Positions 8,532 to 16,740 are shown, counted from the first letter of the stretch. The stretch: DNA of 47,338 nt from Spirulina sp. SIO3F2 (GCA_010672165.1 JAAHHN010000025.1:1-47338); one strand, 5' to 3'. Numbers and translations: made by a program. The notes: generated from the letters alone by a model not told the origin.

Positions 8532-10766
8532 ATGCGTTGCAAAATTTGTGAGGCAAAGTCAACCCATTTTGCCCAAGCTAAAATCTTAAAAAAATACGAT
8601 GTTGAATATTTTCAATGTTCCCAATGTGGGTTTGTACAAACTGAACATCCCTATTGGTTGACAGAAGCTTACGAAATCCCCATCACAAAAAGTGACTATG
8701 GACTCGTTGCTAGGAACGTGGGGTTTGCACAACTAACCTTAGAAATTATCACCAAATTTTTAGATGTACGGGGGCGTTTTCTTGACTATGGTGCAGGATA
8801 CGGTGTTTTTGCCCATCTAATGCGCTATCTAAACTTGGATTTCTCGAGCTACGATCGCTACTGTGACAATATTCTTGCACCCGAATCAGTCGTCACTGAA
8901 TTAACTGGAGTCTATGACTTAATTACTGCATTTGAAGTGTTTGAGCATTGGGTTGATCCCATTGCAGAATTAAGTCAACTCTTCCAACATTCATCGAATC
9001 TTCTCTTCAGTACAGAACTTTTACCTAGTAATAATCCTAAACCTGGAGAATGGCATTATTATATTCCTCATGAAGGACAACATATTGCCTTTTACACACC
9101 AAAATCACTACAAATCATTGCTGAGCGCTTCGGCTTAAAGGTGTATACGACACAGCGCCTGGGGCATTTCTTTACGGATCAACCACTGCCGTCCAATATG
9201 GATACCCTTATTCCTTGGCAGCGGTATGAACCACAAAATATTTTCCCTGCTTTACAACAACAACTCTTACAAGCTGCTCAGGCTCAACAATCAGCGCAAA
9301 AGTCTTCTGCTAAACCTGAATTAAAAATTTTGGTTGATGGGGTATTTTTCCAACTCTATAAAACCGGAATCGCACGGGTTTGGTCTTCTGTTTTGAGAGA
9401 ATGGGCTGGGACAGAATTTAGCCAATGCATTACAGTTCTCGATCGTGCTAACACGGCCCCTAAGTATGAGGGGCTAACCTATCGCACGATCAATCCCTAC
9501 AGCTATAACAATTGGCAGGGCGATCGCACTTATTTGCAACAAATTTGTGATGAAGAAGGGGCAACGCTGTTTATTTCAAGCTACTACACCACCCCTCTCG
9601 AAACACCTTCGGTTTTTATGGCCTATGACATGATTCCGGAGGTACTCGATGGTACCTTAGATGAACCCATGTGGCAAGCTAAACATTCAGCCATTCGTCA
9701 TGCGAGCGCCTGCATTGGCATTTCTGAAAATACCATCCGGGATTTACAGGAGCATTTCCCTGCGCAAGCTGAACTCCCTGCCACAATTGCCCATTGCGGT
9801 GTTGATCCCTTATTTGCCCCTGCAACTGGCGCAGAAATTGAGCAATTTCGCCATCACTACGGCATCCAAAAGCCTTACTTCTTGCTTGTGGCTCCCAGCA
9901 CTGGCTACAAAAACGCCCAATTGTTTTTTCAAGCGTTTGCTCAGTTGCCCAGCCGCGCAGGGTTTGATGTGGTCTGCACCAGTAAGCAGGGCTGGCTTGA
10001 TCCGCAGCTCCGACAATTTGTGCCGGGAACCACCATCCATCCGTTGCAGCTCAGTGATGCGGAGCTGCGTTTAGCCTATGCTGGCGCGATCGCCCTGGTT
10101 TACCCCTCCCGTTACGAAGGGTTTGGCATGCCTGTGATTGAAGCATTGGCCTGTGGCTGCCCCGTGATCACTTCACCCGTATCTTCACTCCCAGAAGTCG
10201 GTGGTGATGCGGTGCTGTATGTCCCACCTGATGATCTCCAGGGCATGATGGATGCCTTAGCTGAAATTCAGAAACCCTCATTACGGCGTTCATTACGAGT
10301 AGCCGGGTTGCAGCAAGCCGCCAAATTCACTTGGGACAACACCGCAGCAAAAGTTCAACAGGGATTAATGAATGCAGTGCTGCCCCTAGGAGATTTACAA
10401 GACGTCAATTATCTTCTTGCACCAGATTGGACGCAACCTGAGGAAGTTCTGGGCGAAGCGATCGCCCAGGTCTTTCGGCAGCTCGCTCAGCAAGAAACAA
10501 CCGTAACCTTGGCCTTTTATGGTAACAATGCAGATCTCGAAACCATTAACTTATTACTTTCCGGCATTGCCTTTGAGTTAATGATGGGTGAGGGGTTGGC
10601 GTTGGACGAAAAAATCACCCCCACTGTTGTCAATATGTTGTCATCACCCCAATGGAATTTACTTCTACCTCGTTTACAAGGGCGATTGATTTTAGATTGT
10701 GATGATCAGGAGGCGATCGCTACTTTTCCTGATGGGTTGACTGCAATTAAGTTGACAACAGAATGA
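8532..10766 (+). CDS. Fused SAM methyltransferase and GT4 glycosyltransferase
   Basis: 744 residues in three parts. Residues 1-40 form a zinc-ribbon-like head with Cys at 3, 6, 29 and 32. About 75-240 is a class I methyltransferase with FLDYGAGYGVF as the SAM-binding motif and ITAFEVFEHW further on. About 265-615 is a GT-B glycosyltransferase of family 4 type, with the nucleotide-sugar EX7E motif in EGFGMPVIEAL and the preceding YPSRYEGFG. The last 120 residues are a separate domain (LLAPDWTQPEE onward) that I recall at the ends of other cyanobacterial glycosyltransferases. It probably assembles and methylates a surface polysaccharide. The gene stands alone between intergenic repeats, 60 bp after the TPR gene. 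Donor and acceptor sugars are unknown. Confidence 0.85.
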   Translation: MRCKICEAKSTHFAQAKILKKYDVEYFQCSQCGFVQTEHPYWLTEAYEIPITKSDYGLVARNVGFAQLTLEIITKFLDVRGRFLDYGAGYGVFAHLMRYLNLDFSSYDRYCDNILAPESVVTELTGVYDLITAFEVFEHWVDPIAELSQLFQHSSNLLFSTELLPSNNPKPGEWHYYIPHEGQHIAFYTPKSLQIIAERFGLKVYTTQRLGHFFTDQPLPSNMDTLIPWQRYEPQNIFPALQQQLLQAAQAQQSAQKSSAKPELKILVDGVFFQLYKTGIARVWSSVLREWAGTEFSQCITVLDRANTAPKYEGLTYRTINPYSYNNWQGDRTYLQQICDEEGATLFISSYYTTPLETPSVFMAYDMIPEVLDGTLDEPMWQAKHSAIRHASACIGISENTIRDLQEHFPAQAELPATIAHCGVDPLFAPATGAEIEQFRHHYGIQKPYFLLVAPSTGYKNAQLFFQAFAQLPSRAGFDVVCTSKQGWLDPQLRQFVPGTTIHPLQLSDAELRLAYAGAIALVYPSRYEGFGMPVIEALACGCPVITSPVSSLPEVGGDAVLYVPPDDLQGMMDALAEIQKPSLRRSLRVAGLQQAAKFTWDNTAAKVQQGLMNAVLPLGDLQDVNYLLAPDWTQPEEVLGEAIAQVFRQLAQQETTVTLAFYGNNADLETINLLLSGIAFELMMGEGLALDEKITPTVVNMLSSPQWNLLLPRLQGRLILDCDDQEAIATFPDGLTAIKLTTE

Positions 10767-10828
10767 ATATAAGATGAGAGATTCATTAAAATAAACTGAA
10801 TCCATCTCTTTTAAAGAAAATTCTTAAC

Positions 10829-10872
10829 AAGAATCTCCCCTTACACTGTCAGAAAGTGAAGGGGAGATTCTT
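10829..10872. terminator. Long stem-loop after the GT4 fusion gene
   Basis: The arms AAGAATCTCCCCTT (10829-10842) and AAGGGGAGATTCTT (10859-10872) are exact complements. An inner CACT/AGTG pairing, with one bulged A, leaves a 7-base loop. It lies about 65 bp after the stop codon. It could terminate transcription (a T-rich tract is weak on both sides) or be a palindromic repeat element. A terminator is the more economical reading. Confidence 0.5.
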
Positions 10873-10894
10873 AATTCGTAGGGTCATAAATTCT

Positions 10895-10975
10895 AGCCTC
10901 TTACTCAACCCTCCTCCCAAGGGAGAAGGGGGCTTTTGATTCCCGCAGAGCGGTTTAGGAGAGGGAATACAATCA
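10895..10975. repeat. Intergenic palindromic repeat of cyanobacterial type
   Basis: A G/C-run-rich stretch includes the palindrome CTCCCAAGGGAG (10914-10925) and a companion segment TCCCGCAGAGCGG. Sequences of this style (CCC...AAGGG...) recur between cyanobacterial genes. No coding potential is visible. The boundaries are approximate. Confidence 0.4.
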
Positions 10976-11255
10976 GGTTCTGTAGTAGATGCAACCTTGA
11001 TGAGTCTCATTATGCCAAGTGTTTATTGGTTGTGATACTGCCGATCGGCTATTTTCTAAAACCAGAGCACTAACCACCTGGATAACCACCTGGATCTCTC
11101 ATCACTTATCTAGCCAAGAGCCTAATCCATTACTTATAAATGCGATCACAACTTTAGTCCTATCCCAGAAAATTCCATGCTTTTGGAGAGTTCATCATAA
11201 CTATTTCGTATGATCAAACTTCAGTTCCTATGCGCTCGTGGCAAAACTATTCTGA

Positions 11256-11363
11256 CGTTTTTTTGTTTTGTCCAATGTCTATTTCCATGTCACCACTGCC
11301 TACGACATCCTGCATCACAATCGTGTGGTCGTTGGCAAGCAAGATTTTCTGGGCAAACCCTAA
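11256..11363 (+). pseudogene. C-terminal remnant of a DUF1993-family gene
   Basis: Hand translation gives about 35 codons ending in TAA, with YFHVTTAYDILHHN followed by VVVGKQDFLG. This matches the conserved C-terminus of DUF1993 proteins (YFHVTTAYDILRHNG...IGKxDFLG pattern). The frame is closed by a TGA at 11253-11255, and I found no N-terminal half in any frame upstream. The fragment is therefore a truncated relic. The rest of the 620-bp gap before the MDR gene holds the hairpin, a repeat and AT-rich sequence without a credible gene. Confidence 0.65.
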
Positions 11364-11388
11364 AGCTCAACGCTGAGGTCAGATGAGA

Positions 11389-12435
11389 TTAAACACGGAT
11401 TACCACTTTGCCTTGCACCTGTCGCTCCTCCAGACGACGAATTGCCGCTGGGACTTCATTGAGAGGATAGGTACGATCAATATAGGGTTTGATTTTTCCT
11501 GCTTCGAGTAACTCCCGAATCAGATCTAGATCTGCTGAATTGGGCTTAGTCGTTAAACATTCAACGTTGCGGCCACTACGCTTACTCAGCCAGGAACCGA
11601 ATAACAGCGCTTGGAAAAACTGAGTCGTTGAGCCACCGACCATCACATAAGTCCCCTCGGGTTTGAGCAGAGGTAAATAATCCGATACCGACCAATAGGC
11701 TGCGGCATCAATCATCAGCTCATATTGCTCACGCTGTTGGGTGAGCTCCATTTGGCAGTAGTCGATGATGTGATCTGCGCCTAGTTCACGCACCATTGCC
11801 ACCTTAGCAGTGCTACAAACGCCTGTCACCTCAGCATCCCAAGCCTTGGCAATCTGTACTGCAAACGACCCGACTCCCCCAGACGCGCCCTTAACTAAAA
11901 CTCGTTGTCCGGCCTGGAGCTGACCACAATCCCGCAGGGCTTGCAGCGCTGCCAACGCGGCACCGGGAACAGCCGCAGCTTGCTCAAACGTGAGGTTCGT
12001 CGGCTGGGGAGCCAGAGCTGCTTCTGGAACACAAACATATTCTGCAAATGCGCCAAATCCCCATTCTGATAGTTCTCCAAATACCCCATCTCCGGGTTTG
12101 AACTGAGTGACATTCTCCCCCACTGCTTCCACTTGTCCCGCCATATCCATGCCCGGAATAGCAATCGTGGGCTTGAATAGACCACCAAACATCAAACGAA
12201 TAAAAAATGGTGTGCCTCGGATCAGATGCCAGTCGCCCGCATTCACTGCTGCGGCTTGAACCCGCACTAACACTTCGTTGGCTTGGGGCAAAGGTTTTGT
12301 AACCTGTTCGAGGTGCAAGACTTCGGGAGAACCATATTGATACTGGACGATGGCTTTCATCATGGTGTGTGGGACGCGATCGCCCCCCAAAGCAGCTTGA
12401 GCATCAACTGAGGCAACGTTATTCGAACTGGTCAT
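11389..12435 (-). CDS. NAD(P)-dependent MDR oxidoreductase (quinone-reductase type)
   Basis: 348 residues of the medium-chain dehydrogenase/reductase superfamily. A GroES-like N-terminal domain is followed by a Rossmann domain with GASGGVGSFAVQIAKAWDA as the coenzyme loop. The usual zinc-ligand cysteines are lacking, as in quinone/enone reductases. The first 24 residues before MMKAIVQYQYG look non-homologous, so translation may really begin at ATG 12363 or 12360; ATG 12435 is kept as the longest choice. It is divergent from a TetR gene with paired operators in the 142-bp gap, so it is probably induced when a reactive compound releases that repressor. Confidence 0.85.
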   Translation of the reverse strand: MTSSNNVASVDAQAALGGDRVPHTMMKAIVQYQYGSPEVLHLEQVTKPLPQANEVLVRVQAAAVNAGDWHLIRGTPFFIRLMFGGLFKPTIAIPGMDMAGQVEAVGENVTQFKPGDGVFGELSEWGFGAFAEYVCVPEAALAPQPTNLTFEQAAAVPGAALAALQALRDCGQLQAGQRVLVKGASGGVGSFAVQIAKAWDAEVTGVCSTAKVAMVRELGADHIIDYCQMELTQQREQYELMIDAAAYWSVSDYLPLLKPEGTYVMVGGSTTQFFQALLFGSWLSKRSGRNVECLTTKPNSADLDLIRELLEAGKIKPYIDRTYPLNEVPAAIRRLEERQVQGKVVIRV

Positions 12436-12488
12436 GATGAGCTCTCATATCAGATTGAGTGTTAACGAAACCAAGTGCAAACCTTTTG

Positions 12489-12521
12489 ACTTACATCGTA
12501 AGTTTAACATACAGTGTAAGT
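12489..12521. promoter_or_regulatory. Twin TetR-type operators between the MDR and TetR genes
   Basis: Two 15-bp sites, ACTTACATCGTAAGT (12489-12503, a perfect 6+3+6 inverted repeat) and ACATACAGTGTAAGT (12507-12521), share 12 of 15 positions and lie 18 bp centre to centre. The outer halves also form GACTTACA...TGTAAGTC. A TTGACT hexamer (12486-12491) runs into the first site. Position and symmetry point to the adjacent TetR protein repressing both divergent promoters. Confidence 0.7.
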
Positions 12522-12577
12522 CTTTAAAGGATAGTCCATCTGGACAATGGCAAAACCCTTGCAGAAATTAGAGTTCA

Positions 12578-13240
12578 ATGGCAAAGACAAACAAGCGTCA
12601 GCAGGCAGTCCCATTAAGTCGGGAACGAGTATTAAAAGCAGCGCTCCAGCTTGTTGATGCCGAGGGCATTGAAGCACTCTCAATGCGGAAACTGGCCCAG
12701 GCGTTGGGAGTACAGGCCATGTCGCTCTACAACCATGTGGTGAATAAGGATGAGATTATTGACGGTATTGTTGATTTAGTGATTGGTGAGATTGAACTGC
12801 CCGATCGCACCAGTGCTTGGCAAACAGCGATGCGAAAACGGGCGCGATCGGCTCATACTGTTCTGCTCCAACATCCTTGGGCAACCTTGACGATCGTCTC
12901 GCGGGTGAATGTGGGGCCAGCCAATTTGCGGTATGTGGATGCCACTTTGGGCTGTCTGCGAGAAGCAGGGTTTTCCTGGGAGATGGCAGATCATGCCTGG
13001 AACGCGATCGATAGTCATATCTACGGCTTCACGCTCCAGGAGTTAAATTTTCCGTTTGAGGCGACGGAGTATGCTGACACAGCAGCCCGTTTCATTGACC
13101 TAATCCCGCCTGAGCAATATCCCTATCTCAATGGATTAACCCAGCAGGTGATGGGGCGCGCGTATGATGGGATTCATGATTTTGAGTTGGGGTTGGAGTT
13201 ATTGTTAGCGGGTTTGGAGCAATTGCAACAGCAGAATTAA
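12578..13240 (+). CDS. TetR/AcrR-family repressor (TetR_C_1-like)
   Basis: 220 residues. The N-terminal helix-turn-helix is clear (RERVLKAALQLVDAEGIEALSMRKLAQALGV, then MSLYNHVVNKDEIIDGI). The following domain resembles the tetracycline-repressor class C-terminal domain, with many aromatic residues for ligand binding (WEMADHAWNAIDSHIYGFTLQE). It probably represses itself and the divergent oxidoreductase through the twin palindromes in the shared promoter region. The ligand cannot be deduced. The start at ATG 12578 places both operators upstream of the coding region. Confidence 0.88.
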   Translation: MAKTNKRQQAVPLSRERVLKAALQLVDAEGIEALSMRKLAQALGVQAMSLYNHVVNKDEIIDGIVDLVIGEIELPDRTSAWQTAMRKRARSAHTVLLQHPWATLTIVSRVNVGPANLRYVDATLGCLREAGFSWEMADHAWNAIDSHIYGFTLQELNFPFEATEYADTAARFIDLIPPEQYPYLNGLTQQVMGRAYDGIHDFELGLELLLAGLEQLQQQN

Positions 13241-13379
13241 GGATTGATATTAAATCATTGCTCAAGCAGATGCGACGCCTGCGCTACGACTTTCACTATC
13301 CATAGCGCGGGCATCTTGCCTGCCCCTTTGCTGCACCGAGTTCCCAGAGACGTTTGGTGAAAAGCATGAAGAATTCAGG
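13241..13379. repeat. Gap with a GGGCA/TGCCC inverted repeat, no gene
   Basis: The stretch contains GACGCCTGCGCTACGAC followed by GCGGGCATCTTGCCTGCCC, where GGGCA and TGCCC pair. This is the look of dispersed cyanobacterial repeats. No open frame with recognisable protein character is seen before the SDR remnant. Confidence 0.35.
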
Positions 13380-13481
13380 TTAATAAGACAAACTGGGTGC
13401 TTGATGTAGGTAAGACCGATCGCCCAATTGCTTCAGAATAAAATCCGCTACATCCGCCCGCGTAATTTTGAGTTGAGAGGT
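13380..13481 (-). pseudogene. C-terminal remnant of an NAD(P)-binding SDR gene
   Basis: Reading the minus strand gives TSQLKITRADVADFILKQLG, then DRSYLHQAPSLSY and TAA. The ITRADVADFxLKQL pattern with a following YLxxxP motif is the conserved end of NAD(P)H-binding (SDR5-like) proteins. Only about 34 codons survive. It abuts an AraC remnant on the opposite strand within about 10 bp, suggesting that a deletion joined two once-complete genes. Confidence 0.65.
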
Positions 13482-13488
13482 CTTGTCT

Positions 13489-13644
13489 GTACAGCGTATT
13501 GAACGGGCAAAGCAATTGCTCAAACAAACGGATCAATCGATTTTAGATATTGCGCTGGCTTCTGGGTTCAATAGTCACAGTCACCTGAGTCAGCAGTTTC
13601 GGCAATTGACAGGAATGACGCCGAGAGCCTATCAGGCGAGTTGA
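13489..13644 (+). pseudogene. C-terminal remnant of an AraC/XylS-family regulator
   Basis: Hand translation yields RIERAKQLLKQTDQSILDIA, then LASGFNSHSHLSQQFRQLTG and MTPRAYQAS with a TGA stop. This is the second helix-turn-helix of AraC regulators (the ASGFxSxSHLSxxFRxxxGMTPxxYR signature). About 50 of roughly 290 expected codons remain and there is no start codon, so the gene is dead. Sequence from 13645 to 13810 shows no gene. Confidence 0.8.
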
Positions 13645-13810
13645 ACAGGCCAACCCTAAAATTATCTCCGCGGATAAGCCAACACACCGAAACCTTGAGC
13701 GATAACCTCTATATGACTAAAACTATGAGAGCGATTGCATATCCAAATCGCTTTGCAAAGAGGCGTTCTTACTTGGTGAGCGCGTAAACCCAGCGCTATT
13801 CACTTCTACG

Positions 13811-13990
13811 TTATCGTGGTTGACATTTCCCCGCTCGAATTAGCCCCACTCGACGGGCGATCGCTTCTCCCTGAGACCCAAACGGCCCCCACATCTTCTG
13901 GGCATTCGATGGAGCTTGGGTCACAATCTCGCAATAACCGTCCACCTCAGCCTGCACAATATACCATTGCTGCTCAGAAGACTCACTCAT
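13811..13990 (-). CDS. Small conserved-looking protein next to ureA (59 aa)
   Basis: A complete 60-codon frame from ATG 13990 to TAA 13811-13813. The chain begins MSESSEQQWYIVQAEVDGYC and ends with WGPFGSQGEAIARRVGLIRA followed by GKCQPR. The balanced composition, two Cys and the GPFxSQGEAIARRVGLI block look like a real small cytoplasmic protein. It starts 12 bp after the ureA stop on the same strand, so the two are likely co-transcribed. I do not know its function. A longer overlapping plus-strand frame (13816-14028) has poor protein character and is rejected. Confidence 0.7.
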   Translation of the reverse strand: MSESSEQQWYIVQAEVDGYCEIVTQAPSNAQKMWGPFGSQGEAIARRVGLIRAGKCQPR

Positions 13991-14002
13991 TTGCTCTGGG
14001 CC

Positions 14003-14305
14003 TCAACGAATCGGGTCATGCACCGTAACTAACTTCGTGCCATCGGGAAATGTTGCTTCCACTTGTACTTCTGGAATCATCGCTGCGATCCCGTCCATCA
14101 CATCATCGTGGGTTAATAGAGTTGTGCCATAGTCCATCAACTCGGCGACCGTCTTGCCTTCCCGTGCCCCTTCTAAAATCTCTGCCGAAATATAAGCAAC
14201 TGCCTCGGGATGGTTCAGCTTAAGACCTTTGGCTTTTCGACGTTCGGCAACCAGAGCAGCGGTGAAGATCAGGAGCTTGTCTTTCTCTTGGGGGCTGAGT
14301 TGCAT
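14003..14305 (-). CDS. ureA: Urease subunit gamma
   Basis: Exactly 100 residues from ATG 14305, the standard UreA length; a TTG at 14329 would add eight residues. Highly conserved segments are present: [50 protein letters not shown] and the terminal [19 protein letters not shown]. UreA joins UreB and UreC in the nickel urease that hydrolyses urea to ammonia and CO2. Unusually, neither ureB/ureC nor accessory genes follow. Only a 59-residue gene and gene debris lie downstream, so the remaining subunits must be encoded elsewhere or have been lost. The gene itself looks intact. Confidence 0.95.
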   Translation of the reverse strand: MQLSPQEKDKLLIFTAALVAERRKAKGLKLNHPEAVAYISAEILEGAREGKTVAELMDYGTTLLTHDDVMDGIAAMIPEVQVEATFPDGTKLVTVHDPIR

Positions 14306-14400
14306 GGGGGACAGGGGTAGAGGTCTCAACTATTGTATATAGCGATCGCCTGGCCAAATGCAACAGAAGCATTAACAATGTGTAGGACTGAAGCACTTTA

Positions 14401-14495
14401 GGGCGTGTCGTCAGTTAAAACCAAAGATCTGACGGGACAAGAGATAAAGCGCCCGACCTAAAAAACGGCAAAAGGGCTGTAAGTCAGTCACAGTA
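14401..14495. mobile_element. Partial copy of a TA-flanked MITE-like repeat
   Basis: Starting right after TA (14399-14400), GGGCGTGTCGTCAGTTA opens a segment that aligns without gaps to the reverse complement of the element at 26381-26505. By hand count 74 of 94 bases agree, including the flanking A and the blocks AGCGCCCGACC and GGGCTGT.AGTCAGTC. The other end is absent here, so it is a truncated copy. It lies between ureA and the GT2/GT-C gene, a 290-bp gap in which I see no gene. Confidence 0.65.
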
Positions 14496-14592
14496 GGGAA
14501 ACAATTGATAGCCTTGAAGTTGCTTTGAGAGCGATCGCGGGGAATTCTCCAACAATTAGCAATATGCCCTGCCATCACCCCATAACCCTAAC

Positions 14593-16740
14593 TTAATTAT
14601 TCATCAGGGTTTCTGGTGATTTTTGTTTTTTTGTCCTGTACTGAAGGCTGGCCAAAGACTGCCCTAGAGACCGAAACTCCCCCGATCGCAGAGATGCCTG
14701 AGTTGCACTAATGACTAAACCCGCCAGCATTGGCCCCCATAACAACGATCGCTCCCAGGAATTCAAATACCAATTCCAATTCCCGACCGCCATCTGCTGC
14801 TGCAAAATAAAGTAAACGAATGCCGAGAGGCTCACCAGCCGAATGCCTAAATTGCGACTAGCAACAGCAAAAGGAATCGCCCAGGTGAAATACCAAGCAT
14901 GGATAATCGGTGAAACGACCAGCAGCCCGATTAAATACCATTGACTAAACTGCCCCAACGTTTTGGCCCGAAACAACAACCACAACACGATTAACGCGAG
15001 TGGAAATAGATACAACCAATTGTGCCAGTTCGACTCAGGCACCATCTGCGCCACCCAATAGGGCACAAGTTCTGCACTGCGGCCAAAACGAACAAATGTT
15101 GAGCTGGTGGGGATTAGTGGACAACTGGTGGGGCGGCAGAAAGGAGCCGCACTCATTAACATGGGTAGGAAGCCGATGAGCCCGACACCCACGGCGAACT
15201 TAAACCCAAACTGACGGAGCGATCGCCAGACCAGAAACGCCAAAATCGGCACTGACATCCACTTGATTGCAATGCTAACGCCCAGGAGCGCCGCTGCCCA
15301 ATAGCACCGCTTCGGGGTCAGCGGTCGGTCAGCGGTCAACCCATCCCACACTAGCCAAGCTGCCACCAGCGGCAACAAAAACCACGCATCATAGTGAGCG
15401 CCACCTGCAAAACTATAGAGAATCAAGGGGTTCCAGGCATAGAGCAGCGTACGTGTACGACCATAACGACGGCAGAGCAACCAACAGATTAGTAAATCGG
15501 CGGCAATAAATGCCAACTTAAAGAGCCAGACTGAGGGGGTGATTGAGGCTAAAGCATGAAAGCCCGTTTGGGTAATGGGGGGATAGATCGCACTAACGCT
15601 AGGATGGTTAATCAATGGCCACCAGTCGGTGCGCAAGGCTTCAAGTTCTGGAGCAGTAGGAGCAAAATGGTAGGGGCTAAACCCAAAGGTTTGGATGTAG
15701 CCTTCCCACAAGTAACGCCAGACATCATCGCCGGGATACATGGGCAGCAGCAATATACGAGAGCCCAGCGTGACGCCCCAAAAGAGCCAAGCTGCGATCG
15801 CCCGTAACTGCCCGGCAAACAGCCAACCGATGCCCACCAGTCCCATGCCGACCCAAAAGCGGTAGACTGTGCCTGCAATACGAAAATCTCCAAAGGGTAA
15901 CGCGATGGCACACCCTAGCAAAACCAGCAGAGCGCTGAAAATTGCTAGATTTCCAATGCCCAGTGATTCAATCATTTGATTGCTTGCAGTCCAGCTTTTG
16001 CCCTCGGTAGCGCTCTGGGATGAAGGGTCTGAACGAACTGCTCGCTGTACTGCTAGCCACGCCAAGGTACTCAGAATTGTGATACCGGCTTGGATTGAGC
16101 CGCGAATTGTGCCCGAGATTTTTGATTGTCCGCCTTGGCGGGGATGATAATTCACGGGAATTTCAGTGATGTTTAACCCCGCTTCGATCGCCCGGACTTG
16201 CATCTCAACAGTCCAACCAAAAGCGCGATCACGCAATTGTAACTGTTCTAATGCGGCGCGTTGAATCAACCGCATTGGCCCTAAATCATGCTGAACCTGA
16301 CCCCAGCCCCAATGAATCAGTGTTGTTGCTAGCCCATTCCCAAAATTTTGTACGGGGGTCAGGTTGCTGCGTCCGGTAGCGGTGGCGCGGCGATCGCCAA
16401 TAATCAAATCAGCGTGCTCAGTCGCTTGGAGAAAGGTTGGAATTTGACTGCGATCATCACTCCCATCCGCATCACAAAACAGCACCCATGCCGCTTCGGG
16501 CGGCAGATGCTGAATGCCTTGCCAGCAAGCTTGACCATAACCGGGTTGGGGCTCTGCAATCACCGTTGCTCCAGCGCGGGTTGCTCGCTCGGCGGTGCGA
16601 TCGTCGCTACCGTTGTCCACCACCAAAATATGATCAATCCCCTGAGCTTGAAGCGATTGAATCACCGAGGCGATCGTGGTTTCTTCATTGCGAGCTGGGA
16701 TAATCACCCAAAGATTAGCAGTGGTGGCAGGACTATTCAC
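14593..16740 (-). CDS. GT2 glycosyltransferase fused to a GT-C-like integral membrane domain
   Basis: 715 residues starting at GTG 16740. Residues 1-235 are a family 2 glycosyltransferase of the dolichyl-phosphate-mannose-synthase/DPM1 group (LWVIIPARNEETTIASVIQS, VVDNGSDDRT, FCDADGSDDRSQI with the DxD motif). After a polar linker come about ten hydrophobic helices to the C-terminus, with an early loop MYPGDDVWRYLWEGYIQTFG. That acidic Asp pair resembles the catalytic loop of GT-C polyprenol-dependent transferases. This suggests one protein that makes a lipid-linked sugar and transfers it across the membrane, but the coupling is inferred. It stands alone, divergent from the DUF928 gene. Confidence 0.8.
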   Translation of the reverse strand: MNSPATTANLWVIIPARNEETTIASVIQSLQAQGIDHILVVDNGSDDRTAERATRAGATVIAEPQPGYGQACWQGIQHLPPEAAWVLFCDADGSDDRSQIPTFLQATEHADLIIGDRRATATGRSNLTPVQNFGNGLATTLIHWGWGQVQHDLGPMRLIQRAALEQLQLRDRAFGWTVEMQVRAIEAGLNITEIPVNYHPRQGGQSKISGTIRGSIQAGITILSTLAWLAVQRAVRSDPSSQSATEGKSWTASNQMIESLGIGNLAIFSALLVLLGCAIALPFGDFRIAGTVYRFWVGMGLVGIGWLFAGQLRAIAAWLFWGVTLGSRILLLPMYPGDDVWRYLWEGYIQTFGFSPYHFAPTAPELEALRTDWWPLINHPSVSAIYPPITQTGFHALASITPSVWLFKLAFIAADLLICWLLCRRYGRTRTLLYAWNPLILYSFAGGAHYDAWFLLPLVAAWLVWDGLTADRPLTPKRCYWAAALLGVSIAIKWMSVPILAFLVWRSLRQFGFKFAVGVGLIGFLPMLMSAAPFCRPTSCPLIPTSSTFVRFGRSAELVPYWVAQMVPESNWHNWLYLFPLALIVLWLLFRAKTLGQFSQWYLIGLLVVSPIIHAWYFTWAIPFAVASRNLGIRLVSLSAFVYFILQQQMAVGNWNWYLNSWERSLLWGPMLAGLVISATQASLRSGEFRSLGQSLASLQYRTKKQKSPETLMNN

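Noticed and set aside
11019-11213. 64-codon plus-strand frame between the GT4 fusion and the MDR gene
   Set aside because: Residue composition is unlike a protein, there is no start signal, and the region shows repeats and relics instead.
13816-14028. 70-codon plus-strand frame beside ureA
   Set aside because: It overlaps antiparallel to the 59-residue gene, which has much better protein character, and runs into ureA.
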